NCBI RefSeq assembly: GCF_016097555.1
Contig: NC_054706.1
Span: 24,914,539 to 24,978,538, forward strand
Source of the DNA: Gigantopelta aegis
Taxonomy: Eukaryota; Mollusca; Gastropoda; Neomphalida; Peltospiridae
Length of the DNA stretch: 64,000 nucleotides
Reading direction: 5' to 3'
Position 1 is the first letter of the stretch. The number at the start of each line of letters is the position of its first letter. A program made the translations under genes and the position numbers. This document shows, in pieces, positions 1 to 11,497 of this stretch. Under the pieces are notes generated by a model that was not told where the DNA came from, did no database searches, and saw only the letters and a program-made list of their open reading frames with translations.

Positions 1-312
1 ATTTTTGATAACTGAAATCATACTTTATTTAGATTTTATGGTTTAGATTATCAATTTCCGTACATTCGAAGTGGTTTTTTGGTTATCCTGTTGTTTTCAA
101 TATCACAAGATGCATTTCTTATATTTTCAAAAACGCACGTGCGTCTGAGAAGTAACAGTTTTAATCTATTTTTAGAGGGTATTTCACCATTTCAAAGTCA
201 CAGACTCATGTTACACTTAGTTGTAACTTTATCCAAATGTGTTACAGGTTTGTAGATTAACTAAACTTAGTTGTTAATTTTCACGGGTTGAAACTGGGGT
301 CTGCCACTTTAA
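1..312 (+). mobile_element. MITE family 1 copy, cut by window start
   Basis: Matches the complete copy at 11893-12250 from about 70 bases inside its left end through to the right terminus AAACTGGGGTCTGCC followed by TTAA at 309-312. The left end lies outside the window. Non-autonomous; the TTAA duplications and the TIR beginning AGGGACA fit Kolobok/T2-like or piggyBac-like MITEs. The family call is inference. Confidence 0.75.
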
Positions 313-423
313 AGCTAGTTTTCTTGGGTATGTATCTCAGGTGCTTGTTCCGTCTGGACAGAGTTAATGGATTACTATACACGAATCTTGTTTATCTTCA
401 TTTATAGTCGTGCTCACGGTTAA

Positions 424-1254
424 GGATAGTTCTTCAAGATAAACGTCTCGGTAAGATATTTATTATTGTGATGTTTATTGCTGTGCCGTGACGTTTATCC
501 ACTGTATCGAATGTTCCATTTGAACTCAGGATTTAATCAAATCAGACATATGTGATTTTTATAAAAGCCTCAACACGTACAACAATATATTTCAACAAAT
601 TTAAGACCAAAATATTGACTATAATACCTTTGGTAATCTTTCCAGGATTAGATGTTTGAAGATGACACATTTTATCCCGGTACACGACAAAATCGAAAAT
701 GTGGAATGAAAATATTGCGGAATGACAATTATTCATACCAAGAATTTTACTTCCATCCAGTAAAAAGAAATATATCGGAACTGAATGGAATTGAGTATGC
801 ATTATTCCACTGGATGGACGTAAAATTTGTGTTACGAATAATTGTCGTTTCGCCATATTTTGATTCTACATTTTCGATTTCACGGTGTACCAGGATACAA
901 ATAACTTTCAAAACGTGCCTGAACCTCTTTTGGATATAAGGACATATATAAATATATATGTTAATAAAATAACAGTAACAGTAACGTTCAAATGTGTCAT
1001 CTTTAAACATTTAATCCTGGAAAGGTTACCAAAGGTATTGTAGTTAATATTTTGGTCTTAAATTTATTAAAATATGTTGTTATACGTGTTGAGGTTCTTA
1101 AATAAATCACACGATATACCTGATATTTTTAAATCTTGATTTTATTAAATCTACGAGTGCAAATTGAAAATTCGATCCAATGGATAAACGTCACGGCACA
1201 GCAATAAACATCACAATAATAAAAATCGATCCGAGACGTTTATCTTGATGAACT
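424..1254. mobile_element. Long palindromic fold-back element just upstream of gene A
   Basis: The two halves are inverted copies. Bases near 425-450 (AAGATAAACGTCTCGG) are mirrored at 1222-1245, the stretch 620-700 is mirrored at about 1000-1055, and inner arms at 680-765 are mirrored at 812-900. No credible protein. It ends about 56 bp before the gene A start codon. Genes B and C have no copy here, so it inserted after the paralogues split. Exact ends are uncertain by some bases. Confidence 0.75.
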
Positions 1255-1310
1255 ACCCAGGATATAGGTTCAACTATTCTATTACACATTTTATCCAGAT
1301 AACCCTGAAG

Positions 1311-1383
1311 ATGTTATCCCTGGTTGGAGTTTTGTGTCTGGCGACAGTGATGTTTGCTCACCCACATGAGAGAGAAAAGCGAG
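1311..1383 (+). CDS. Gene A exon 1: signal peptide and dibasic site
   Basis: ATG at 1311, 24 codons plus one base, then donor G|GTTAGT at 1384. The start is supported because genes B and C share it, together with the preceding bases CCCTGAAG. A hydrophobic core is followed by EREKR and the split Gly or Ala codon. Confidence 0.8.
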
Positions 1384-3382
1384 GTTAGTGGACGATTGTT
1401 CTTTAATTACCGTTTCATATAAAACCACTAAATTAAAGGGACTCTCCGGAGTTTTTAGCTCTATCAAGACTTCCGTTTGTTCCCCAACAAAGTAAACCCA
1501 CATCATTTTCTTGTTTCTTTTAGAAACATGTTTTAAATACAAGGCATTATACGTATATATATATATTTGAAATTACCTTTGGCCGAATTATTTCAAACTC
1601 CATTTGGCCATTGGGAGAACTAAGAAATTGGTACGTATGAAATGATTTTAGACAAACATCGATAGTGAGATACTACAAAACATTATGCATTAGTTATAGC
1701 TAAATTCATATCGTAAGAAAGTAAACTGCAATTTTTATAATGTAAAAAAATAATATTTTATTTGCTGAATACATTTTTAAAATGTAAAAAAATAATATTT
1801 TATTTGCTGAATACATTTTTAAAATGGCTAAAACTTTAGGATATTCCCTTTAAGTATGCAATTGGCATAGCTAGGATTTTATATGGGGAGCACCAACATT
1901 GGGGCAAACGCTGTCTATTAACCGTGTAATAGGGAGACAAGACTTTTTTTTAAAAGATTGTGTAGAAAAAGAGGCGTGACCTCTAAGGCCCCTTCTGGCT
2001 ACGCTAATGGGACGGGCGGCCGAGTGCGTGACGTATATAACGGAAAACCCTGTTACGTACTGAATAATAGAGGATAATTTTAATGTTAATTTTGTTGTAA
2101 TAAAGATCTGTTCTATTCTGTTCTAATATACTAGGTATACAGTGTTGTCAAAGTGTAGTATTGACCTTTAATTGTTTTTAGCTTTGGGCTGCAACTATAA
2201 CGGCCAGACGTATTACGATGGCCAAGTATTTACCACCACAACAAGCGGCCCGTGCATCAAATACACGTGCAGTGCTGGTAGCGTCTGGCCCACGACGCTT
2301 GGTACGTATTATTTATATTAAGGAAGGAAGGAAATGTTTTATTTAACGACGCACTCGACATATTTTATTTATGGTTATATGACGTAAGATATATGGTTAA
2401 GGACCACACACATATAGAGAGAAAACCCGCTGTCGCCACTTCATGGGCTACTCTTGTCGATTAGCAGCATGAGATTTGTTCTATGCACAATCCCACAGAC
2501 AGGATAGTACATACCACGGCCTTTGTTACACCAGTTGTGGAGCATTGGCTGGAACGAGAAATAGCCCAATGGGTCCACCGACGAGGAGCGATCCTAGACC
2601 GATCGCGTATCAATCGAACGCTTTACCATTGGGCCGTCTTGCCCCCTATATTAAGGATGCGCATTGGTTTTTGGTGCACTGATGTACAGTTACCGGCCTC
2701 GGTGGCGTCGTGGTTAGGCCATCGGTCTATAGGCTGGTAGGTAATGGGTTCGGATCCCAGTCGAGGCATGGGATTTTTTTTTTTTTAGATACCGACTCCA
2801 AACCCTGAGTGAGTGCTCCGCAAGGCTCAATGGGTAGGTGTAAACCACTTGCACCGAGCAGTGATCCATAACTGGTTCAACAAAGGCCATGGTTTGTGCT
2901 ATCCTGCATGTGGGAAGCGCAAATAAAAGATCCCTTGCTGCTAATCGGAAAGAGTAGCCCATGTAGTGGCGACAGCGGGTTTCCTCTCAAAATCTGTGTG
3001 GTTCTTAACCATGTCTGACGCCATATAACCGTAAATAAAATGTGTTGAGTGCGTCGTTAAATAAAACATTTCTTGCTTTCTTTCTGATGTAGTCAAACAT
3101 GTCTAATGCTAGTACAGACTATCAACTGTCACGGCGGAGTTGGCCAACTCGACGGTTGCATTGTAATTTCACCAACTTCCAACTCTCGACGGGTGCGCTC
3201 ATATTAACAACTAATCGGTCGTCGAGTTGTATACGACGATAATCTAGTTGTTGTGACTCGAAGCAGTCATACATATGTTGGTGTTATGTGGTCGCCACGA
3301 CAGTCCTTCAACAGTCGTAGGAAAGGTTCAGTAGTATAACCCAGCACACACGTAGCTTTGGCGTAAACTAAACGTAAAGCTA

Positions 3383-3417
<35 letters not shown>

Positions 3418-6400
3418 ACATATTTTATTGATTTTTAAAGAACAAATGGATAAGGCACAAATTATACAACTTACTTGGCCTTCTCCGTAAAGCTAGAGGA
3501 ACTCGAGAGACTTATACACTTACGGCAAGATGATTCCCTTGTTTCCATCAATGAGATCCATAGAAAATGCTTGTAATACGTACTGACAACAGACGGGTTG
3601 ATATAGTTCAGTGGTAGAGTGCTGCTCGCTTGAGGAGCGATGGGTCGACGCAGAATCGATAGCCCTCTGTGCACTTTTTTTTTCGCCTTTCCAATTAGTG
3701 ACCCACGACTGATATGTCAAAGACTGTGGTATATACTGCCCTATCTGTGAGAACGTGCATGTAAAAATGGCGTGCTTACTTTTGAAAGGAGTAGCCGGTG
3801 TGGCAGCAGCGGCCCAGTGGGTCCCCCTCGCTTTCTCTCCCTCCCCATCTCGCGCCCCGAAGTGTCGAAATAACCATGTTAGACATTAAATAGTAGTAGT
3901 TTATCAAATGTGCTGAGGTGTCGTTAAATAAATTACAAATCACGTACTTAACGTAAGACTGTAATTATAGATGCAGAGGAATACAGCAATTGCGATCAAT
4001 ACATTTGTTGTCTAAGATCATCTTCTAATATCGCAAACAGTTCAGTAATGCTTGGCCTATATAATATATTAATCTAATTAACATTAGGGTTACAAAACCA
4101 ACCAATATTATCGTCTAGACATGCAGGCCCTTTTAAGGGCTATTACAAACAGTCATTCTATGGACTTTCAACAATACTCCCATAGAGTGCCTCCCACCTA
4201 ACTACAGTGCACTTCTCGGGACAATCTCAAAAAGATCCCAACCACCGAGTCCCAAGGACTAAACGAGAGCACTTATAGATGTCAAACCACCACCAGCCTC
4301 CATGAAGTCAAGGTTCCAGCAACGAGATAGCATTTGACCAACTGAGTCAAAACAAACAAACTAGCTCCATTTTAATTTCGGTGAACTGTTCTAAATTATG
4401 CGTCCTAATTACCTTTACGAAGTTTCTATTTCACTATAATCCCATGGGACATTTACAAATTTAATAGCACCAAAACCACCACCCTCGCCCGCTTCCGATT
4501 GGTCGGGCTGCTTGTACTCCCTTGCACATTCCAGCGCGGGCGATCCCCTCTGCCACCCCACTCCTAACTCTTCCCTGTCCTGAACGGAGATGCAGGTGAG
4601 AGCCGACGTCTTCGCCCATGGCATGCGTGTGCTGCAACATGTTTTTGTTAATGTGGACGTTAAATCCTATTACCTAACCAGATTACATTTAGAATCATAG
4701 CACCCTTCACCTTTTTAAATCTCACAGTGGTGTGGTGGCCTTTAGCCACAGGTTTGTGTGATGTGTCTAGTGCTATAGTAAAGAGCAACTGGCTTATATA
4801 CCTCTCGCTTTCAGCTGTAGCCAGTGGATAACCTGCCATGGTGAACAAGTGGGCAGATGTACGTAAGTCCCACCCTTCCGGCACATAACCTCTCCACAGA
4901 CAAGACTCCCCAAGTGCCCCCTGCACACACAGCTTGGCACACCACGGAAACTGGGCCTTTGCAGACACAGGCCAGACTGGGGGAGGGGGGGGATCTCGGA
5001 GAAGCTGGAGCCCCAGAGGTGCAGAGTGCATGACCCATCGGTGTATGGATACGCTCTGGCACTCAGCAATCCAGCCCCAGCTATGGGAAACTAACACGTT
5101 CGGACAGAGGATGTAAGTCACGAAAGACAATTTGTCTAGGAGAAGGAAAACTCTGAAAATAAACCCGAACAGACAGCATTCGATAGTCTTGGTTGACAAG
5201 CTGTCTATGAGAAGGAAAACTCAGATGTAACACCCGGGCAGACAGACCCGTTCAGCTAACAACAAGCAACATGTCAAGAACTCCTTCGAAGACGGAATGT
5301 GCTGACTGTTGTATACAGTAAGGGGACCTCCTTGAAGAAAACCGAGGACATACGCACTTACCCATTATGGCCATGCAAACAGATATCAGAAGATATGGTG
5401 CCCACCCTGCTCTCCGCCAGACAGGGACGGTGCCGGGCCCCAAGCCTCGAAGGGGCCCACCTACAGCTACAGGTGGAAAAAACTCTACAAATGATGGTAA
5501 TGGGAGCAAAAGTGACTATAGTCGACCAAAGTCCAAAATTCCAGATGCTCCACTCATCATTGCACAATGGAATGCTGAAGGCATCCGCAACAAGAAGCCT
5601 GAACTGCAGAACTTCCTGAAAAGGGAAAAGGTTGACATCATCTGCATCCAGGAAAACCACTTGACAAACACTCACCGCTTCTTTGTCAGGGGGTACGAGC
5701 TATTCCGACATGACAGAGAACACCGCCACAAAGGAGGAATTCTTACCCTGGTTAAAAATAACACTCCAGCGGTTGAAGTCTCAAGATCAAAAGGTGATAC
5801 AGAGTTCCTAACAGTTATGGTCATCTTGCCAGAAATGGAGCTAATTGTGACCAACTGCTAAAGCCCGCCAGACAAAGACCTAAGTCTACATACCCTTCAA
5901 CTGAAGGACAGAGGACTACTTCTGGTTGGAGATTTCAATGGGCACTCACCCAGTTGGGGATACACTGAACTCAATAACAGGGGCGAGCAAATAGAAGACT
6001 GGATGATAGAAAACAATCTCATCCTGATCAACAAGCCAAATGACAAGCCAACCTATCTTTCAAGATCCTGGAAGACAACAAGCACGCCAGACATTGCCAT
6101 AGCCACAGATGACATCCACAAAGTCTGCCATCGACAGATAATGGACCAGTTAGGTGGGAGTAATCATCGACCTGCTGTCTACACACTCAATGTGCCGGCA
6201 CCAAGAAAAAATCGCTACAATGGACCAAGCTGGAACTATAAAAAGGCCAACTGGCACATATTCACAGAGCTCACAGACAAGCTCTGTCAAGAAGCAGACA
6301 TCCAAGAAAGAAGAGACATCAATGACAATGTTGACCGATTTACAAAAGCCATCTCTCAAGCAGCAAAAAGAGCTATACCAAGAGGTTGGAGAAAAAATTA

Positions 6401-9400
6401 CCAACACTACTGGAGTAACAACCTCCAAAAGCTCCATGACCAGCTGACATCTGCACGGGAGCAACAAGAAAGAAATCCCACCCCAGAAACAACAAGAGTC
6501 CACAACCAAGCAAGAGCCACATTTGATAATGCAAAAAAAAAAATGAAACACGAAAAGCCTGGCAAGAGAAGACCAGCTCACACAATATGAAAAATGACAC
6601 CACAAAACTCAGAAATTGACGAAGACACTCAATGAGGACAACCAGTCAAAGTCACAAGCAACCATCTTGGAAGAAAATGACCAGACCTACACCGGTAAGA
6701 AGGCAGCCACTTTGCTAGCAGAAAGCTTCAAACATGATAGCGTACTCGACCCCACCAGAGAGAAAACAGCAAAAGAACTCAGGGAACAAACAACTAACCC
6801 TACCATGACAGATCTCTTCTCAATTTCTGAACTCACAGACTCGATCAGACGGCTAAAGAACAAAAAATCTCCAGGTAAAGATGGGATATCAAATGAAATG
6901 ATTGGATATCTCGGCAAAATAGGCAAACAGAAGCTATTGATGACCTTCAACCAGTCTTGGAAAGCTGGGGAGTTTCCACACTCCTGGAAAGAAGCCATAA
7001 TAATCCCCATCCTAAAGAAGGGAAAAACAGACACTCTAAAACCAGCTACAGACCCATTAGCCTCCTTAGCTGCCTCAGAAAGACCATGGAAAGGATGGTA
7101 AATAAGCGACTTCAGTTCCATCTTGAAACAAATGGGCTTATCAACCATACACAATCAGGTTTCAGAAAAAAATCTTAGCACAGAGGACCAAATAGCTTAC
7201 CTGACCCAAGAGATCGAAAATGGATTCCAGGGAAAGAAGAAAACTCTAGCTGTATTTGTTGACCTTACCAAGGCTTTTGACAAGGTATGGAAGGATGGCT
7301 TGCTTTTAAAGCTCCTCAAAAAAAGATTTGTGGAAGAATGTATGGCTGGATAAAAAGCTACCTATTTCAGAGAACGGCCAGAGTAAAACTAGAAAGACAC
7401 ACACGCAATCTAGTGAAACTCAGAGAGGGAGTCCCGCAGGGAGGGGTCATCTCGCCAGCACTCTTTATCATCTTCATAGATGACATTGTAGACCACCTCT
7501 CAATATACATCTCAAAGGCCATCCATGCAGATGATCTGGCAATATGGACATCCTCTGAACAAATCAACACAGCAAACATCAGGATACAGGATGCCATGAA
7601 TACTATCTCTGACTGGGCAGAAGAGTGGATGGTCACTATCAACAAAAATAAAACACAAGCCACCAGTTTTTCCTTTTCAACAAAGAAAGAACAATACAAC
7701 CTTTATCTCCAAGGTGGAAACATCCCCCAACAGGGTACACCAACCTACCTTGGTGTGACATTGGATAGAAGGCTTTCATAGAAACCACAAATTAAAACAA
7801 TAGAAAATAAGGCAACCAAGAAAATGGCTATCATGAAGAAGTTTGCAGGCACAAAGTGGGGGGCAAATCGTAAGATCCTCACCCAAGTCTATACAGGTGC
7901 TGTTCGACCACATTTAGAGTATGCTTCAACAGCATGGATCACAGCAGCAAAAACCAACACGGCAAGATTGGCAAAAATCCAAAATGCCAGCCTCCGTTTG
8001 ATAACAGGTGGGTTAAAAACAACCCCAATCTCTGCAATGGGAAAAATTACGAGATTACATACACTTGAAGAAAGGCGGGAAGAAAAACTACTCCGACAAT
8101 GCGAAAAACTCAAGAGAATGCAATCTCATCCGTTGCATACAAGCCTGAGAGATCCTACCAAGAACAGACTCAAGAGACAGAGCATAAATCACATCTCCAG
8201 AATGCTTGCCACCACAAGACCAACAGGGCGAACCACTGCAGGACTATGAAGACTGGGAAACTGAAGATTTTACCACCATCATAGACCTGCCAGGAGTTGG
8301 TAACAAGGAGGAACACACACAGGCAGAACTTAAAGCCCTTACCCTCGAGGTGTTGGACAGGGATTACCACAGAGATTCCTGGACCCAAGTCTATACAGAT
8401 GGCTCTGCTGAAAATGCTGTCAAAAATGGAGGAGGGGGTGTCTTTATTAGATATGTTGATGGAAGCTTCACATCGAAGTCCATCGCAACTGGATATCTCT
8501 CCACCAACTTCAGAGCTGAGGCATGTGCACTACTTGAAGTAGCTAAAGTACTAAACTTACAAGACAAACTGTCTCCCAACACCGTTTTCCTTACAGACTG
8601 CAGATCTCTACTACAGAGCCTCCAGACACATTGTGGCAAACATATCCTGTCGAATATCAGGAGGGAACTTCAAGATATGTCAAAAAGAACAAACATAATC
8701 CTTCAGTGGATACCATCTCACTGTGGCGTGCCAGGCAATGAAGAAGCAGACAGGCTCTCAAAAACAGGAAGTAAACGTCAGCAGGTATCTCAACGTCAAT
8801 CATACTCGAAGGTGAAAACCATCATAAAGAACCGCTTTAACACCAACTGGAAGATACGGATGGAAGTGGGAAAAGAGGATAACCATGAGTCACTGGACAG
8901 AACACAGCAAGTAATTATCTTTAGAATGAGGACTGGCCACTGTCGCCTGCTCTCCCACCTCTATAGACTCAGACTTGCCCACACTGATGAATGTCCCTGT
9001 GGTACAGATGCCGAAACACCTGAACACATTCTTCAGTCCTGTCCATCATATACCACCCTGAGACAAGAAACCTGGCCGTATCCGGTGGACCTAAAAGAGA
9101 AACTTTGGGGACCGACGTCGTCCCTTCGACGGACAGCGGACTTCCTGGTGAGAACAGGACTGGAAGTCTGAGCATGGCCTTGGGAACGCAGAAGAAGAAG
9201 AAGAAGAAATCTCACAAAGTAATGTTACGTCCATGCTACGACTGGTCTGGAGTACAACTAAATTTTGTCATAAATATTAACATTTACGCCTGTCCTAGTT
9301 GCAGAGTAAAATTACGACTGGTTCGTGTTACACACCTAACATTTTAGTATTGCTTTCCATCAACCGTAAGTTTAGTAGGCCCTTCCGACTGCTTCGAGTT

Positions 9401-10894
9401 ACAAGCCCCAGACTAGCAACTAGACAGTCGTAGAAGTCGTGAGATCGGCGAGTTCAGCAACTTCATCGTGACAGATGGTAGCCTGAGCCTAGCATCAAGC
9501 AGCCACACAGGGAGTAGACAGGTTTTAAGGAGGCTGATTTTATATTTTAAAATGGCCGCCGATGTCATTATAGAACTAATACCTTTCACCATAGCTTCAA
9601 AACTGAAGAACTGAACGAGTTAGAAAGATGCAACTCACTATGTCAAGGCAGTGCTATGCGATGATAATAGTTTTATGAAGGATTAAAACCATATTTGTCC
9701 ATATTCCAAGATGGCCATTCATGCAATTACCAACGGTCACACTGTTGAATCGGCACAGTTTAAAATACATTTAATCAGCGCAGTCCTCTACAATGGCACA
9801 GGTGGTAAAGCGCTCGCTCGATGCGCAGTCGGTCGGGGATCAATCCCCGTAGGTGACCACATTGGACTATTTCTCGTTCCAGCCAGTGCACCACGACTGG
9901 AACATCAAATTCCGTGGTATGTACTACCCTGTCTGTGGGGTTGTGCATATAAAAGATCACTTGCTGCTAATCGAAAAGAGTAGCCCATGAAGTGGCGACA
10001 GCGGGTTTTCTCTCTCAATATATGTGTGGTCCTTAACCATATGTCTGACGCCATATATCCGTAAATAAAATGTGTTAAGTGCGTCGTTAAGTAAAACATT
10101 TCCTTCCTTCCTTCCTTCTAGAATGGCACAGTGCGCGTTACGTGTTTCTACGGACATATTTCCTTTTACAAATGTAAGTATGCCTGTCCCGTTACAACCA
10201 GTGACCCACGAGTGGTATATCAAAGGCCATGGTATGTGCTGCCCTGTCTATGAAAAAACGCATATGAAATATCTCCTGATGCTAATGAAAAAGGTTAGTG
10301 GGTTTCTTTTGAAGACAGTGCCATAATTACCAAGTGTTTGCCCCTCCCCCCTCCCCCCCCCCCCCATGCCCGATGAATAGTTAATCATTATGATCTAGTG
10401 GTGACGCTAAACAAAACACTATTTTAACATTTTGCATCCACACTTGATCAGCTAACTGAAGCATTTTGAGACTTTCGATTGTGGGGTTCAAAATTCCATT
10501 TCATACTGGTGTCACTTGATCAGAAACGAGTGTTACAGGACTCACACTGGGATAAATTTTGGTTTAGCCAATTTTCAGATTACGTATATCTATATCGGGT
10601 ATTTCCTTGAAAATTATTAAAATGTGGTTAATTTAAGGAATATTTTATCAGCCAAAACCTAAATGTTGTAGCCACTTTGAATAAAAAATTAGCAATTGGC
10701 TAATTTGGTCATGTACTGTTATTCGAAAACTTGTAACAATAAGCTGGTAACCGATTTGGAATAACCGTGGGTTGTTTGTTTTTTTGTTGTTGGTTGTTGT
10801 TGTTTTTTTTGTTTTTTTTGTTTTTTTTTTGGGGGGGGGGGGGGCGTCTCTAGTGTATTAAATGGCAAAAAAAAAAAACCCATCAAACAAAAAC

Positions 10895-10925
<31 letters not shown>

Positions 10926-11210
10926 AACCCCACCAACCATCAAAACCCCAAACCAAAACAAAACAAATAAAACAACAAATTAAGCAAATATACATTTTTA
11001 TAGGGGGATGAGTGCGAACGTTATCAATTTCCAATGATTATTTCCATTATCTATTTAGAGTGTAAGGCTGACAATGGGACGTGTGTTCCATTTGGCACCA
11101 GGAAGATAGACTTGTGTCGAGTTAGCGAGTGTGGACAAAACGCCGCAGGATATATTGGCTTCTTTCCAATTGCAGGTTCAAATTATGGTATGTATATTAG
11201 AACCCAATAG
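1311..11210 (+). CDS. Gene A: small secreted cysteine-rich protein, three-exon paralogue lacking exon 4
   Basis: Exons are 1311-1383, 2182-2301 and 11059-11187, all joined in phase 1 with GT/AG borders. Exon 1 encodes [16 protein letters not shown], a signal peptide, then HPHEREKR, a short propeptide ending in a dibasic site. Exon 2 has three cysteines in a pattern like the first half of a VWC domain. Exon 3 has four. Genes B and C have a fourth exon, but here its place is taken by a SINE (11233-11463). The exon 3 donor GTATGT is kept. If it is not used, translation runs six codons into the old intron and stops at 11208-11210 (GMYIRTQ), giving about 116 residues. It could be a shortened functional gene or a pseudogene; the three remaining exons have no stop or frameshift. 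Intron 2 is inflated by a LINE, SINEs and a MITE. The function is unknown. Confidence 0.7.
1433..1853. mobile_element. TTAA-flanked MITE (family 3) in gene A intron 1
   Basis: Starts TTAAAGGGACTCTCCGGAG and ends ATTCCCTTTAA with imperfect inverted ends. It sits about 50 bp after exon 1, at the same intron position as the MITEs at 39627-40016 (gene B) and 61199-61568 (gene C). It contains a 42-bp direct tandem duplication at about 1740-1823. Confidence 0.7.
2005..2136 (+). mobile_element. LINE-type 3' tail in gene A intron 1
   Basis: An AATAAAGATC motif followed by TTCTATTCTGTTCT marks the 3' end of a non-LTR element. Matching pieces, inverted with the genes, lie in intron 1 of gene B (37205-37365) and gene C (60885-61020). 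This points to one insertion before the gene duplications. Confidence 0.6.
2182..2301 (+). CDS. Gene A exon 2: VWC-like half module, 3 Cys
   Basis: Acceptor TTGTTTTTAG before 2182 and donor G|GTACGT at 2302. 120 bases, phase 1 at both ends. The product includes GCNYNGQTYYDGQVF then SGPCIKYTC. The C-x-Y-x-G-Q...DG...PC-x3-C spacing recalls the N-terminal half of VWC domains. Confidence 0.8.
2325..2646 (-). mobile_element. tRNA-headed SINE, head I / tail a, full length
   Basis: Reverse-strand copy with an 11-bp target duplication TATATTAAGGA at 2314-2324 and 2647-2657. The head has tRNA-like A and B boxes (near 2590-2640) and the tail ends in a GCGTCGTTAAATAAAAC module with a short CCTT repeat. 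It lies just after the exon 2 donor. Confidence 0.85.
2688..3084 (+). mobile_element. SINE, head II / tail a, full length
   Basis: A second tRNA-like head (GGCGTCGTGGTTAGGCC as A box, GGTTCGGATCCCAG as B box), a central domain shared with the head I SINEs, and the same 3' tail ending in CTTTCTTTC. CTGATGTA target duplication on both sides. Confidence 0.8.
3385..3484 (-). mobile_element. Short 5'-truncated retroposon 3' end with (CAAT)n tail
   Basis: On the + strand an (ATTG)n run is followed by about 70 bases, and the direct repeat GTAAAGCTAGA flanks both sides. This is what a heavily truncated LINE or SINE inserted on the minus strand leaves. Confidence 0.65.
3593..3938 (+). mobile_element. 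Diverged SINE, head I type
   Basis: tRNA-like start (TAGTTCAGTGGTAGAGTGC), the central CCCACGACTG...GTGGTAT domain, and the tail GTGTCGTTAAATAAATTA. An old copy with many differences. Confidence 0.6.
3939..4716. other. Gene A intron 2 sequence without recognised content
   Basis: No convincing coding, RNA or repeat signal in either strand. It ends at the target site of the LINE (AAATCTCACA, 4717-4726). Confidence 0.5.
4727..9206 (+). mobile_element. Full-length I-superclade LINE (APE-RT-RNase H), decayed
   Basis: The direct repeat AAATCTCACA at 4717-4726 and 9207-9216 brackets a 4.48 kb element ending in (GAA)n. After about 640 bases of 5' sequence one long frame runs from 5367 to 9171. It encodes an AP endonuclease (IIAQWNAEGIRNK, then the catalytic region GDFNGHSPSWG), a reverse transcriptase (KSPGKDGISNEM, YRPISLLSC, AFDKVW, GVPQGGVISP, HADD) and RNase H (YTDGSAENAV, then IPSHCGVPGNEEADRLS). 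A C-terminal cysteine motif CPCGT...HILQSC follows. I see no separate gag-like ORF. Stops lie at 5859 and 7779, and frame changes near 6540, 7040, 7165, 7320 and 8190, so this copy is dead. The single ORF with RNase H suggests the Ingi-I side of the superclade; the clade is inference. Confidence 0.9.
5367..9171 (+). pseudogene. LINE polyprotein: endonuclease, reverse transcriptase, RNase H
   Basis: Endonuclease about 5520-6230, reverse transcriptase core about 6840-7760, thumb/connection about 7820-8190, RNase H about 8380-8780, and the zinc-like C-terminus about 8985-9050. The RT active site reads HADD in place of the more common YADD. The pieces lie in two alternating frames because of several indels, most near A-runs. 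The ATG at 5367 is the first in frame, but the true start could differ. Confidence 0.85.
9802..10118 (+). mobile_element. SINE, head I / tail a, full length
   Basis: The target duplication TACAATGGCACAG (9789-9801) is repeated as TAGAATGGCACAG (about 10119-10131). The head is tRNA-like (GTGGTAAAGCGCTCGCTCG) and the tail ends in (CCTT)n. The matching place in the right arm (near 35,680) has no SINE, so it inserted after the inverted duplication. Confidence 0.85.
10190..10435 (+). mobile_element. Old 5'-truncated SINE shared by both arms
   Basis: Central domain (CAGTGACCCACGAGTGGTAT) and tail (GATCTAGTGGTGACGCTAAAC) of a tail-b SINE. Its inverted partner lies at about 35400-35630 beside gene B, so it predates the inverted duplication. 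A poly-C tract lies inside. Confidence 0.6.
10780..10975. repeat. Low-complexity T/G and A/C tracts
   Basis: (GTT)n, poly-T, a 14-base poly-G, poly-A and (AAAAC)n. The inverted partner in gene B intron 2 is at about 34640-34960. The flanking bases TAGTGTATTAAATG are kept in both. Confidence 0.85.
11059..11187 (+). CDS. Gene A exon 3: 4-Cys module
   Basis: Acceptor ATTATCTATTTAG before 11059; phase 1 at both ends, 129 bases. The product begins ECKADNGTCVPFGTRK and continues [17 protein letters not shown]. It ends at AATTATG|GTATGT. The donor is intact although the exon it would join is gone. Confidence 0.8.
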
Positions 11211-11232
11211 CAAGATTCTTTCTCGCCTTGAC

Positions 11233-11463
11233 CTGCGATATTATTTCATTTAATTTCAACTTATTTTCATGCTTATATAATTAAGGTTCAAGTAAGCTGT
11301 CCTGGACATACACACCTCAACTTAGTGGTTAGTTGTTGGTGGTTAGCGAGAGAGACGTTGGTGAGTGGGCTTACATATACTCATTGAGTCGTTAAAACTC
11401 GCTCTGGGTGGGAGCCGGTACCGGGATACGAACCCAGTACCTACCAGCCTTGGCTTAACCATT
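11233..11463 (-). mobile_element. SINE IV sitting exactly where gene A exon 4 should be
   Basis: Reverse-strand SINE with a tRNA-like head (GGTACTGGGTTCGTATCCCG on the minus strand) and the 3' end AGTTGAAATTAAATGAAAT. On its left the sequence matches intron 3 of gene B up to CGCCTTGAC (33 kb). On its right it matches the 3' UTR of genes B and C from ACATGTTGAAC. The 3' part of intron 3, exon 4 and the start of the UTR are missing. Confidence 0.8.
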
Positions 11464-11497
11464 ACATGTTGAACGATTAGATTCTATCAGAAATTCA

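Larger units (their letters stand above)
3105..9496. mobile_element. TIR element split by nested insertions (gene A intron 2)
   Basis: The left arm begins near 3105 (TAATGCTAG...CAACTGTCACGG) and the matching inverted right arm ends near 9496 (GCCTGAGCCTAGCAT). Between them lie a retroposon tail, a SINE and the LINE. The same element, with inverted gene orientation, is in intron 2 of gene B (36436-36985) and of gene C (51990-52672). It was therefore present before the duplications. Confidence 0.65.

Noticed and set aside
542-1010. Frames of 87-104 codons near the window start
   Set aside because: They are mirror images produced by the palindromic fold-back element, with no domain or splice support.
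4660-5199. 179-codon minus-strand frame at the 5' end of the LINE
   Set aside because: It crosses the LINE's target site and lies antisense to its 5' region. No domain is seen.
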